Shown: positions 46,101 to 58,216 of the stretch, piece by piece | Position numbering within the stretch: the stretch's first letter is position 1 | How the letters are laid out: each line of letters opens with the position of its first letter | From: Ursus arctos | Lineage: Eukaryota > Chordata > Mammalia > Carnivora > Ursidae | Assembly (NCBI RefSeq): GCF_023065955.2 | Contig: NW_026622774.1 | Coordinates: forward strand, 1-64,000 | Length of the DNA: 64,000 bases | Direction: 5' to 3' | Position numbers and translations under genes: made by a program | The notes under the pieces: model-generated | What the model saw: the letters and a program-made list of their open reading frames with translations, nothing else | Database searches by the model: none | What the model was told of the DNA's origin: nothing

Positions 46101-47492
46101 GGGGTTGAACTCCTGCTAGCAAAACCGCCGGGTTGAGGGAAGGGTTCAGACTGTGCCTGGGCCCTGTGGTCTCTTCCAGGTCAGTGTATGGCATTTCCTT
46201 CCCCTTGCCCCAGGCACCTGGGAGCATGTCTGCACGTGGAGAAAGAAGTTCCCGTGGGAAGCCGGTTTTTTTCAAACGGGTCCCCGTGCTCTGCTCCTCT
46301 CTTTTCACTCCTGCTGCCAGAAGCCCAGGGAGGATGGGAGGGCTTAGAACATGACTGGGCACTGTGGTTTCTTCCAGAGAAGTGGAGGGCATTTGCTTTA
46401 CCTTGCCACAACCACTTGGGATAGGGTCTGCACCTCAGGAAAACTGTCTCCGTGGGAAGCCGGCTTTTTGCAAAGGGGTCTGAGGGCCGTGTGCCTCGGC
46501 TGTCCCTCCGGCTCCCCAAAGCACAGGGACGAGGTGAGGGGCTTAGACCATACCTGGGCAATGCTGTTTCTTACACCTGGGTGTGTGGCATTTTGTTGAG
46601 CTGGCTACCCCCACTTGGGATAGGTGTTCCACAGCAAGCACCTATTGATCGTCGGAAGCCGTTTTTGCCTCAGGGGTCTCCGGGCTGTGTTCGTTGGTGT
46701 TGAACTCCTGCTAGCAAAACCGCCGGGTTGAGGGAAGGGTTCAGACTGTGCCTGGGCCCTGTGGTCTCTTCCAGGTCAGTGTATGGCATTTCCTTCCCCT
46801 TGCCCCAGGCACCTGGGAGCATGTCTGCACGTGGACAAAGACTTTCCCGTGGGAAGCCGGTTTTTGTCAAACGGGTCCCCGTGCTCTGCTCCTCTCTTTT
46901 CACTCCTGCTGCCAGAAGCCCAGGGAGGATGGGAGGGCTTAGAACATGGCTGGGCACTGTGGTTTCTTCCAGAGAAGTGGAGGGCATTTGCTTTACCTTG
47001 CCACAACCACTTGGGATAGGGTCTGCACCTCAGGAAAACTGTCTCCGTGGGAAGCCGGCTTTTTGCAAAGGGGTCTCAGGGCCGTGTGCCTCGGCTGTCC
47101 CTCCGGCTCCCCAAAGCACAGGGACGAGGTGAGGGGCTTAGACCATGCCTGGGCAATGTTGTTTCTTACACCTGGGTGTGTGGCATTTTGTTGAGCTGGC
47201 TTCCCCCACTTGGGATAAGTGTTACACAGCAAGCACCTATTGATCGTCGGAAGCCGTTTTTGCCTCAGGGGTCTCCGGGCTGTGTTCGTTGGGGTTGAAC
47301 TCCTGCTAGCAAAACCGCCGGGTTGAGGGAAGGGTTCAGACTGTGCCTGGGCCCTGTGGTCTCTTCCAGGTCAGTGTATGGCATTTCCTTCCCCTTGCCC
47401 CAGGCACCTGGGAGCATGTCTGCACGTGGAGAAAGACGTTTCCGTGGGAAGCCGGTTTTTGTCAATCGGGTCCCCATGCTCTGCTCCTCTCC
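42642..47492. repeat. Three-unit repeat S-T-U region (m72B-m80)
   Basis: S units (m73, m76, m79) carry GACAAAGAC. T units (m74, m77, m80) carry GAAAGACGTTTCCG, CCCCATGCTC and CTCTCCTTTC. U positions vary: m75 has GGCAACTGGG and the GTGTTCTTGGGG end of m74, while m78 has GAAAGAAGTTCCC and GTTTTTTTCAAAC. Spacing between like units is 1,784-1,785 bp. m72B-m73 and m78B-m79 also match at 3,569 bp, with the rare GACCATACCTGGGCAATGCTG in both. Confidence 0.85.
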
Positions 47493-49808
47493 TTTCACTC
47501 CTGCTGCCAGAAGCCCAGGGAGGATGGGAGGGCTTAGAACATGGCTGGGCACTGTGGTTTCTTCCAGAGAAGTGGAGGGCATTTGCTTTACCTTGCCACA
47601 ACCACTTGGGATAGGGTCTGCACCTCAGGAAAACTGTCTCCGTGGGAAGCCGGCTTTTTGCAAAGGGGTCTCAGGGCCGTGTGCCTCGGCTGTCCCTCCG
47701 GCTCCCCAAAGCACAGGGACGAGGTGAGGGGCTTAGACCATGCCTGGGCAATGTTGTTTCTTAAACCTGGGTGTGTGGCATTTTGTTGAGCTGGCTTCCC
47801 CCACTTGGGATAGGTGTTCCACAGCAAGCACCTATTGATCGTCGGAAGCCGTTTTTGCCTCATGGGTCTCCGGGCTGTGTTCGTTGGGGTTGAACTCCTG
47901 CTAGCTAAACCGCCGGGTTGAGGGAAGGGTTCAGACTGAGCCTGGGCCCTGTGGTCTCTTCGAGGTCAGTGTATGGCCTTTCCTTCCCTTGCCACAGGCA
48001 CCTGGGAGCATGTCTGCACGTGGAGAAAGACTTTCCCGTGGGAAGCCGGTTTTTGTGAAACGGGTCCCCGTGCTCTGCTCCTCTCTTTTCACTCCTGCTG
48101 CCAGAAGCCCAGGAAGGATGGGAGGGCTTAGAACATGGCTGGGCACTGTGGTTTCTTCCAGAGAAGTGGAGGGCATTTGCTTTACTTTGCCACAACCACT
48201 TGGGATAGGGTCTGCACCTCAGGAAAACTGTCTCCGTGGGAAGCCTGCTTTTTGCAAAAGGGTCTCAGGGCCGTGTGCCTCGGCTGTCCCTCCGGCTCCC
48301 CAAAGCACAGGGACGAGGTGAGGGGCTTAGACCATGCCTGGGCAATGTTGTTTCTTACACCTGGGTGTGTGGCATTTTGTTGAGCTGGCTTCCCCCACTT
48401 GGGATAGGTGTTCCACAGCAAGCACCTATTGATTTTCGGAAGCCGTTTTTGCCTCAGGGGTCTCTGGGCTGTGTTCTTTGGGGTTGAACTCCTGCTAGCA
48501 AAACCGCCGGGTTGAGGGAAGGGTTCAGACTGTGCCTGGGCCCTGTGGTCTCTTCCAGGTCAGTGTATGGCATTTCCTTCCCCTTGCCCCAGGCACCTGG
48601 AAGCATGTCTGCACGTGGAGAAAGAAGTTCCCGTGGGAAGCCGGTTTTTTTCAAACGGGTCCCCGTGCTCTGCTCCTCTCTTTTCACTCCTGCTGCCAGA
48701 AGCCCAGGGAGGATGGGAGGGCTTAGAACATGGCTGGGCACTGTGGTTTCTTCCAGAGAAGTGGAGGGCATTTGCTTTACCTTGCCACAACCACTTGGGA
48801 TAGGGTCTGCACCTCAGGAAAACTGTCTCTGTGGGAAGCCGGCTTTTTGCAAAGGGGTTTGAGGGCCGTGTGCCTCGGCTGTCCCTCCGGCTCCCCAAAG
48901 CACAGGACGAGGTGAGGGGCTTAGACCATGCCTGGGCAATGCTGTTTCTTACACCTGGGTGTGTGGCATTTTGTTGAGCTGGCTACCCCCACTTGGGATA
49001 GGTGTTCCACAGCAAGCACCTATTGATCGTCGGAAGCCGTTTTTGCCTCAGGGGTCTCCGGGCTGTGTTCGTTGGTGTTGAACTCCTGCTACCAAAACCG
49101 CCGGTTTGAGGGAAGGGTTCAGACTGTGCCTGGGCCCTGTGGTCTCTTCCAGGTCAGTGTATGGCATTTCCTTCCCCTTGCCCCAGGCACCTGGGAGCAT
49201 GTCTGCCCGTGGAGAAAGACGTTCCCATGGGAAGCCGGTTTTTGTCAAACGGGTCCCCGTGCTCTGCTCCTCTCTTTTCACTCCTGCTGCCAGAAGCCCA
49301 GGGAGGATGGGAGGGCTTAGAACATGGCTGGGCACTGTGGTTTCTTCCAGAGAAGTGGAGGGCATTTGCTTTACCTTGGCACAACCACTTGGGATAGGGT
49401 CTGCACCTCAGGAAAACTGTCTCCGTGGGATGCCGGCTTTTTGCAAAGGGGTCTCAGGGCCGTGTGCCTCGGCTGTCCCTCCGGCTCCCCAAAGCACAGG
49501 GACGAGGTGAGGGGCTTAGACCATGCCTGGGCAATGTTGTTTCTTACACCTGGGTGTGTGGCATTTTGTTGAGCTGGCTACCCCCACTTGGGATAGGTGT
49601 TCCACAGCAACCACCTATTGTTCCTCGGAAGCCGTTTTTGCCCCAGGGGTCTCCGGGCTGTGTTCGTTGGGGTTGAACTACTGCTAGCAAAACCGCCGGG
49701 TTGAGGGAAGGGTTCAGACTGTGCCTGGGCCCTGTGGTCTCTTCCAGGTCAGTGTATGGCATTTCCTTCCCCTTGCCCCAGGCACCTGGGAGCATGTCTG
49801 CACGTGGA
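47493..49808. repeat. Block V, copy 1 (3.9 units)
   Basis: It recurs at 51060-53375, offset 3,567 bp (6 units). Shared rare marks: TTCTTAAACCTGG, TTGCCTCATGGG, GCTAGCTAAAC, CAGACTGAGCC, CTCTTCGAGG, TTTTTGTGAAACGG, CACAGGACGAGG (one base lost), GCTACCAAAAC, CTGCCCGTGG with GTTCCCATGGG, GGGATGCCGG, CAACCACC and GAACTACTGC. About ten mismatches were noticed, several of them private to this copy near 48185-48245 and 48433. Confidence 0.9.
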
Positions 49809-51059
49809 GAAAGACGTTTCCGTGGGAAGCCGGTTTTTGTCAAACGGGTCCCCATGCTCTGCTCCTCTCCTTTCACTCCTGCTGCCAGAAGCCCAGGGAG
49901 GATGGGAGGGCTTAGAACATGGCTGGGCACTGTGGTTTCTTCCAGAGAAGTGGAGGGCATTTGCTTTACCTTGCCACAACCACTTGGGATAGGGTCTGCA
50001 CCTCAGGAAAACTGTTTCCGTGGGAAGCCGGCTTTTTGCAAAGGGGTCTCAGGGCCGTGTGCCTCAGCTGTCCCTCCGGCTCCCCAAAGCACAGGGACGA
50101 GGTGAGGGGCTTAGACCATGCCTGGGCAATGTTGTTTCTTACACCTGGGTGTGTGGCATTTTGTTGAGCTGGCTACCCCCACTTGGGATTGGTTTTCCAC
50201 AGCAAGCGCCTATTGTTCGTCGGAAGCCGTTTTTACCTCAGGGGTCTCCGGGCTGTGTTCTTGGGGTTGAACTCCTGCTAGCAAAACCGCCGGGTTGAGG
50301 GAAGGGTTCAGACTGTGCCTGGGCCCTGTGGTCTCTTCCAGGTCAGTGTATGGCATTTCCTTCCCCTTGCCACAGGCAACTGGGAGTATGTCTGCACGTG
50401 GAGAAAGACGTTCCCGTGGGAAGCCGGTTTTTGTCAAACGGGTCCCAGTGCTCTGCTCCTCTCTTTTCACTCCTGCTGCCCGAAGCCCAGGGAGGATGGG
50501 AGGGCTTAGAACATGGCTGGGCACTGTGGTTTCTTCCAGAGAAGTGGAGGGCATTTGCTTTACCTTGCCACAACCACTTGGGATAGGGTCTGCACCTCAG
50601 GAAAACTGTCTCCGTGGGAAGCCGGCTTTTTGCAAAGGGGTCTCAGGGCCGTGTGCCTCGGCTGTCACTCCAGCTCCCCAAAGCACAGGGACGAGGTGAG
50701 GGGCTTAGACCATGCCTGGGCAATCTTGTTTCTTACACCTGGGTGTGTGGCATTTTGTTTACCTGGCTACCCCCACTTGGGATAGGTGTTCCACAGCAAG
50801 CACCTATTGTTCGTCGGAAGCCGTTTTTGCCTCAGGGGTCTCCGGGCTGTGTTCGTTGGGGTTGAACTCCTGCTACCAAAACCGCCGGGTTGAGGGAAGG
50901 GTTCAGACTGTGCCTGGGCCCTGTGGTCTCTTCCAGGTCAGTGTATGGCATTTCCTTCCCCTTGCCCCAGGCACCTGGGAGCATGTCTGCACGTGGAGAA
51001 AGACTTTCCCGTGGGAAGCCGGTTTTTGTCAAACGGGTCCCCGTGCTCTGCTCCTCTCT
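49809..51059. repeat. m84-m86 start, a T-U pair copied from 43.9-44.6 kb
   Basis: m84 and m85 match m74 and m75 at 5,947 bp (10 units): both pairs share GTGCCTCAGCTGTCC, CCGTTTTTACCTCAGG, the GTGTTCTTGGGG end and GGCAACTGGG. m85 has private GGGAGTATGTC and GCTGTCACTCCAGC, and ends with GGCATTTTGTTTACCTGG, which resembles m44 at 26.4 kb. m86 starts after GCTACCAAAAC. Confidence 0.82.
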
Positions 51060-53375
51060 TTTCACTCCTGCTGCCAGAAGCCCAGGGAGGATGGGAGGGC
51101 TTAGAACATGGCTGGGCACTGTGGTTTCTTCCAGAGAAGTGGAGGGCATTTGCTTTACCTTGCGACAACCACTTGGGATAGGGTCTGCACCTCAGGAAAA
51201 CTGTCTCCGTGGGAAGCCGGCTTTTTGCAAAGGGGTCTCAGGGCCGTGTGCCTCGGCTGTCCCTCCGGCTCCCCAAAGCACAGGGACGAGGTGAGGGGCT
51301 TAGACCATGCCTGGGCAATGTTGTTTCTTAAACCTGGGTGTGTGGCATTTTGTTGAGCTGGCTTCCCCCACTTGGGATAGGTGTTCCACAGCAAGCACCT
51401 ATTGATCGTCGGAAGCCGTTTTTGCCTCATGGGTCTCCGGGCTGTGTTCGTTGGGGTTGAACTCCTGCTAGCTAAACCGCCGGGTTGAGGGAAGGGTTCA
51501 GACTGAGCCTGGGCCCTGTGGTCTCTTCGAGGTCAGTGTATGGCCTTTCCTTCCCTTGCCACAGGCACCTGGGAGCATGTCTGCACGTGGAGAAAGACTT
51601 TCCCGTGGGAAGCCGGTTTTTGTGAAACGGGTCCCCGTGCTCTGCTCCTCTCTTTTCACTCCTGCTGCCAGAAGCCCAGGAAGGATGGGAGGGCTTAGAA
51701 CATGGCTGGGCACTGTGGTTTCTTCCAGAGAAGTGGAGGGCATTTGCTTTACCTTGCCACAACCACTTGGGATAGGGTCTGCACCTCAGGAAAACTGTCT
51801 CCGTGGGAAGCCGGCTTTTTGCAAAGGGGTCTCAGGGCCGTGTGCCTCGGCTGTCCCTCCGGCTCCCCAAAGCACAGGGACGAGGTGAGGGGCTTAGACC
51901 ATGCCTGGGCAATGTTGTTTCTTACACCTGGGTGTGTGGCATTTTGTTGAGCTGGCTTCCCCCACTTGGGATAGGTGTTCCACAGCAAGCACCTATTGAT
52001 TGTCGGAAGCCGTTTTTGCCTCAGGGGTCTCTGGGCTGTGTTCTTTGGGGTTGAACTCCTGCTAGCAAAACCGCCGGGTTGAGGGAAGGGTTCAGACTGT
52101 GCCTGGGCCCTGTGGTCTCTTCCAGGTCAGTGTATGGCATTTCCTTCCCCTTGCCCCAGGCACCTGGAAGCATGTCTGCACGTGGAGAAAGAAGTTCCCG
52201 TGGGAAGCCGGTTTTTTTCAAACGGGTCCCCGTGCTCTGCTCCTCTCTTTTCACTCCTGCTGCCAGAAGCCCAGGGAGGATGGGAGGGCTTAGAACATGG
52301 CTGGGCACTGTGGTTTCTTCCAGAGAAGTGGAGGGCATTTGCTTTACCTTGCCACAACCACTTGGGATAGGGTCTGCACCTCAGGAAAACTGTCTCCGTG
52401 GGAAGCCGGCTTTTTGCAAAGGGGTCTGAGGGCCGTGTGCCTCGGCTGTCCCTCCGGCTCCCCAAAGCACAGGACGAGGTGAGGGGCTTAGACCATGCCT
52501 GGGCAATGCTGTTTCTTACACCTGGGTGTGTGGCATTTTGTTGAGCTGGCTACCCCCACTTGGGATTGGTTTTCCACAGCAAGCACCTATTGATCGTCGG
52601 AAGCCGTTTTTGCCTCAGGGGTCTCCGGGCTGTGTTCGTTGGTGTTGAACTCCTGCTACCAAAACCGCCGGTTTGAGGGAAGGGTTCAGACTGTGCCTGG
52701 GCCCTGTGGTCTCTTCCAGGTCAGTGTATGGCATTTCCTTCCCCTTGCCCCAGGCACCTGGGAGCATGTCTGCCCGTGGAGAAAGACGTTCCCATGGGAA
52801 GCCGGTTTTTGTCAAACGGGTCCCCGTGCTCTGCTCCTCTCTTTTCACTCCTGCTGCCAGAAGCCCAGGGAGGATGGGAGGGCTTAGAACATGGCTGGGC
52901 ACTGTGGTTTCTTCCAGAGAAGTGGAGGGCATTTGCTTTACCTTGGCACAACCACTTGGGATAGGGTCTGCACCTCAGGAAAACTGTCTCCGTGGGATGC
53001 CGGCTTTTTGCAAAGGGGTCTCAGGGCCGTGTGCCTCGGCTGTCCCTCCGGCTCCCCAAAGCACAGGGACGAGGTGAGGGGCTTAGACCATGCCTGGGCA
53101 ATGTTGTTTCTTACACCTGGGTGTGTGGCATTTTGTTGAGCTGGCTACCCCCACTTGGGATAGGTGTTCCACAGCAACCACCTATTGTTCGTCGGAAGCC
53201 GTTTTTGCCCCAGGGGTCTCCGGGCTGTGTTCGTTGGGGTTGAACTACTGCTAGCAAAACCGCCGGGTTGAGGGAAGGGTTCAGACTGTGCCTGGGCCCT
53301 GTGGTCTCTTCCAGGTCAGTGTATGGCATTTCCTTCCCCTTGCCCCAGGCACCTGGGAGCATGTCTGCACGTGGA
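51060..53375. repeat. Block V, copy 2 (3.9 units)
   Basis: Second copy of 47493-49808. It differs from copy 1 in the stretch near 52566-52572, where GGGATTGGTTTTCC replaces GGGATAGGTGTTCC; that variant is normally found before R units, so a short tract may have been converted. After 53375 the unit m90 is of the S type, while copy 1 runs into T-type m84. Confidence 0.9.
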
Positions 53376-56300
53376 CAAAGACTTTCCCGTGGGAAGCCGG
53401 TTTTTGTCAAACGGGTCCCCGTGCTCTGCTCCTCTCTTTTCACTCCTGCTGCCAGAAGCCCAGGGAGGATGGGAGGGCTTAGAACATGGCTGGGCACTGT
53501 GGTTTCTTCCAGAGAAGTGGAGGGCATTTGCTTTACCTTGCCACAACCACTTGGGATAGGGTCTGCACCTCAGGAAAACTGTCTCCGTGGGAAGCCGGCT
53601 TTTTGCAAAGGGGTCTCAGGGCCGTGTGCCTCGGGTGACCCTCCGGCTCCCCAAAGCACAGGGACGAGGTGAGGGACTTAGACCAAGCCTGGGCAATGTT
53701 GTTTCTTACACCTGGGTGTGTGGCATTTTGTTGAGCTGGCTACCCCCACTTGGGATAGGTGTTCCACAGCAAACACCTGTTGTCCGTCGGAAGCCTTTTT
53801 TGCCCCAGGGGTCTCCGGGCTGTGTTCGTTGGGGTTGAACTCCTGCTAGCAAAACCGCCGGGTTGAGGGAAGGGTTCAGACTGTGCCTGGGCCCTGTGGT
53901 CTCTTCCAGGTCAGTGTATGGCATTTCCTTCCCCTTGCCCCAGGCACCTGGGAGCATGTCTGCACATGGAGAAAGACTTTCCCGTGGGAAGCCGGTTTTT
54001 GTCAAACGTTTCCCAGTGCTCTGCTCCTCTCTTTTCACTCCTGCTGCCAGAAGACCAGGGAGGATGGGAGGGCTTAGAACATGGCTGGGCACTGTGGTTT
54101 CTTCCAGAGAAGTGGAGGGCATTTGCTTTACCTTGCCACAACCACTTGGGATAGGGTCTGCACCTCAGGAAAACTGTCTCCGTGGGAAGCCGGCTTTTTG
54201 CAAAGGGGTCTCAGGGCCGTGTGCCTCGGCTGTCCCTCCGGCTCCCCAAAGCACAGGGACGAGGTGAGGGGCTTAGACCATGCCTGGGCAATGTTGATTC
54301 TTACACCTGGGTGTGTGGCATTTTGTTGAGCTGGCTACCCCCACTTGGGATAGGTGTTCCACAGCAAGCACCTATTGTTCGTCGGAAGCCGTTTTTGCCC
54401 CAGGGGTCTCCGGGCTATGTTCGTTGGGGTTGAACTCCTGCTAGCAAAACCGCCGGGTTGAGGGAAGGGTTCAGACTGTGCCTGGGCCCTTTGGTCTCTT
54501 CCAGGTCAGTGTATGGCATTTCCTTCCCCTTGCCCCAGGCACCTGGGAGCCTGTCTGCACGTGGAGAAAGACTTTCCCGTGGGAAGCAGGGTTTTGTCAA
54601 ACGGGTCCCAGTGCTCTGCTCCTCTCTTTTCACTCCTGCTGCCAGAAGCCCAGGGATGATGGGAGGGCTTAGAACATGGCTGGGCACTGTGGTTTCTTCC
54701 AGAGAAGTGGAGGGCATTTGCTTTACCTTGCCACAACCACTTGGGATAGGGTCTGCACCTCAGGAAAACTGTCTCCGTGGGAAGCCGGCTTTTTGCAAAG
54801 GGGTCTGAGGGCCGTGTGCCTCGGCTGTCCCTCCGGCTCCCCAAAGCACAGGGACGAGGTGAGGGGCTTAGACCATGCCTGGGCAATGTTGTTTCTTACA
54901 CCTGGGTGTGTGGCATTTTGTTGAGCTGGCTTCCCCCACTTGGGATAGGTGTTCCACAGCAAGCACCTATTGATCGTCGGAAGCCGTTTTTGCCTCAGGG
55001 GTCTCCGGGCTGTGTTCGTTGGGGTTGAACTCCTGCTAGCAAAACCGCCGGGTTGAGGGAAGGGTTCAGACTGTGCTTGGGCCCTGTGGTCTCTTCCAGG
55101 TCAGTGTATGGCCTTTCCTTCCCCTTGCCCCAGGCACCTGGGAGCATGTCTGCACGTGGAGAAAGACTTTCCCGTGGGAAACCGGGTTTCGTCAAACGGG
55201 TCCCAGTGCTCTGCTCCTCTCTTTTCACTCCTGCTGCCAGAAGCCCAGGGAGGATGGGAGGGCTTAGAACATGGCTGGGCACTGTGGTTTCTTCCAGAGA
55301 AGTGGAGGGCATTTGCTTTACCTTGCCACAACCACTTGGGATAGGGTCTGCACCTCAGGAAAACTGTCTCCGTGGGAAGCCGGCTTTTTGCAAAGGGGTC
55401 TCAGGGCCGTGTGCCTCGGCTGTCCCTCCGGCTCCCCAAAGCACAGGGACGAGGTGAGGGGCTTAGACCATGCCTGGGCAATGTTGTTTCTTACACCTGG
55501 GTGTGTGGCATTTTGTTGAGCTGGCTACCCCCACTTGGGATTGGTTTTCCACAGCAAGCGCCTATTGTTCGTCGGAAGCCGTTTTTGCCTCAGGGGTCTC
55601 CGGGCTGTGTTCTTGGGGTTGAACTCCTGCTAGCAAAACCGCCGGGTTGAGGGAAGGGTTCAGACTGTGCCTGGGCCCTGTGGTCTCTTCCAGGTCAGTG
55701 TATGGCATTTCCTTCCCCTTGCCACAGGCACCTGGGACCATGTCTGCACGTGGAGAAAGACGTTCCCGTGGAAGCCGGTTTTTGTCAAACGGGTCCCAGT
55801 GCTCTGCTCCTCTCTTTTCACTCCTGCTGCCCGAAGCCCAGGGAGGATGGGAGGGCTTAGAACATGGCTGGGCACTGTGGTTTCTTCCAGAGAAGTGGAG
55901 GGCATTTGCTTTACCTTGCCACAACCACTTGGGATAGGGTCTGCACCTCAGGAAAACTGTCTCCGTGGGAAGCCGGCTTTTTGCAAAGGGGTCTCAGGGC
56001 CGTGTGCCTCGGCTGTCCCTCCGGCTCCCCAAAGCACAGGGACGAGGTGAGGGGCTTAGACCATGCCAGGGCAATGTTGTTTCTTACACCTGGGTGTGTG
56101 GCATTTTGTTGACCTGGCTACCCCCACTTGGGATAGGTGTTCCACAGCAAGCACCTATTGTTCGTCGGAAGCCGTTTTTGCCCCAGGGGTCTCCGGGCTG
56201 TGTTCGTTGGGGTTGAACTCCTGCTAGCAAAACCGCCGGGTTGAGGGAAGGGTTCAGACTGTGCCTGGGCCCTGTGGTCTCTTCCAGGTCAGTGTATGGC

Positions 56301-58216
56301 ATTTCCTTCCCCTTGCCCCAGGCACCTGGGACATTTCTGCACGTGGAGAAAGACTTTCCCGTGGGAAGCCGGTTTTTGTCAAACGGGTCCCCGTGCTCTG
56401 CTCCTCTCTTTTCACTCCTGCTGCCAGAAGCCCAGGAAGGATGGGAGGGCTTAGAACATGGCTGGGCACTGTGGTTTCTTCCAGAGAAGTGGAGGGCATT
56501 TGCTTTACCTTGCCACAACCACTTGGGATAGGGTCTGCACCTCAGGAAAACTGTCTCCGTGGGAAGCCGGCTTTTTGCAAAGGGGTCTCAGGGCCGTGGG
56601 CCTCGGCTGTCCCTCCGGCTCCCCAAAGCACAGGGACGAGGTGAGAGGCTTAGACCATGCCTGGGCAATGTTTTTTCTTACACCTGGGTGTGTGGCATTT
56701 TGTTGAGCTGGCTTCCCCCACTTGGGATAGGTGTTCCACAGCAAGCACCTATTGATTGTCGGAAGCCGTTTTTGCCTCAGGGGTCTCCGGGCTGTGTTCG
56801 TTGGGGTTGAACTCCTGCTAGCAAAACCGCCGGGTTGAGGGAAGGGTTCAGACTGTGCCTGGGCCCTGTGGTCTCTTCCAGGTCAGTGTATGGCCTTTCC
56901 TTCCCCTTGCCACAGGCACCTGGGAGCCTGTCTGCACGTGGAGAAAGACTTTCCCGTGGGAAGCCGGTTTTTGTCAAACGGGTCCCCGTGCTCTGCTCCT
57001 CTCTTTTCACTCCTGCTGCCAGAAGCCCAGGGAGGATGGGAGGGCTTAGAACATGGCTGGGCACTGTGGTTTCTTCCAGAGAAGTGGAGGGCATTTGCTT
57101 TACCTTGCCACAACCACTTGGGATAGGGTCTGCACCTCAGGAAAACTGTCTCCGTGGGAAGCCGGCTTTTTGCAAAGGGGTCTCAGGGCCGTGTGCCTCG
57201 GCTGTCCCTCCGGCTCCCCAAAGCACAGGGACGAGGTGAGGGGCTTAGACCATGCCTGGGCAATGTTGTTTCTTACACCTGGGTGTGTGGCATTTTGTTG
57301 AGCTGGCTTCCCCCACTTGGGATAGGTGTTCCACAGCAAGCACCTATTGCTCGTCGGAAGCCGTTTTTGCCTCAGGGGTCTCCGGGCTGTGTTCGTTGGG
57401 GTTGAACTCCTGCTAGCAAAACCGCCGGGTTGAGGGAAGGGTTCAGACTGTGCTTGGGCCCTGTGGTCTCTTCCAGGTCAGTGTATGGCATTTCCTTCCC
57501 ATTGCCCCAGGCACCTGGGAACATGTCTGCACGTGGAGAAAGACTTTCCCGTGGGAAACCGGGTTTCGTCAAACGGGTCCCAGTGCTCTGCTCCTCTCTT
57601 TTCACTCCTGCTGCCAGAAGCCCAGGGAGGATGGGAGGGCTTAGAACAAGGCTGGGCACTGTGGTTTCTTCCAGAGAAGTGGAGGGCATTTGCTTTACCT
57701 TGCCACAACCACTTGGGATAGGGTCTGCACCTCAGGAAAACTGTCTCCGTGGGAAGCCGGCTTTTTGCAAAGGGGTCTCAGGGCCGTGTGCCTCGGCTGT
57801 CCCTCCGGCTCCCCAAAGCACAGGGACGAGGTGAGGGGCTTAGACCATGCCTGGGCAATGTTGTTTCTTACACCTGGGTGTGTGGCATTTTGTTGAGCTG
57901 GCTACCCCCACTTGGGATTGGTTTTCCACAGCAAGCGCCTATTGTTCGTCGGAAGCCGTTTTTGCCTCAGGGGTCTCCGGGCTGTGTTCTTGGGGTTGAA
58001 CTCCTGCTAGCAAAACCGCCGGGTTGAGGGAAGGGTTCAGACTGTGCCTGGGCCCTGTGGTCTCTTCCAGGTCAGTGTATGGCATTTCCTTCCCCTTGCC
58101 TCAGGCACCTGGGACCATGTCTGCACGTGGAGAAAGACGTTCCCGTGGAAGCCGGTTTTTGTCAAACGGGTCCCAGTGCTCTGCTCCTCTCTTTTCACTC
58201 CTGCTGCCCGAAGCCC
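53376..58216. repeat. Mosaic units m90-m98 start
   Basis: m90 has GGGTGACCC, GAGGGACTTAG and GACCAAGCC; m91 has CAAACGTTTCCC (as in m3 and m9), AGAAGACCAGG and GTTGATTC. m92-m93 match m66-m67 at 15,460 bp (26 units; marks CCCTTTGG, GGGAAGCAGGG, GGGATGATGGG). m94-m96 match m62-m64 at about 19,027 bp (32 units). m95 (56250-56843) is 594 bp, with private GGGACATTTCTGC. m97-m98 match m61-m62 at 21,404 bp (36 units). The differing offsets show pieces copied from 36-40 kb in the same order but with changed spacing. Confidence 0.82.
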
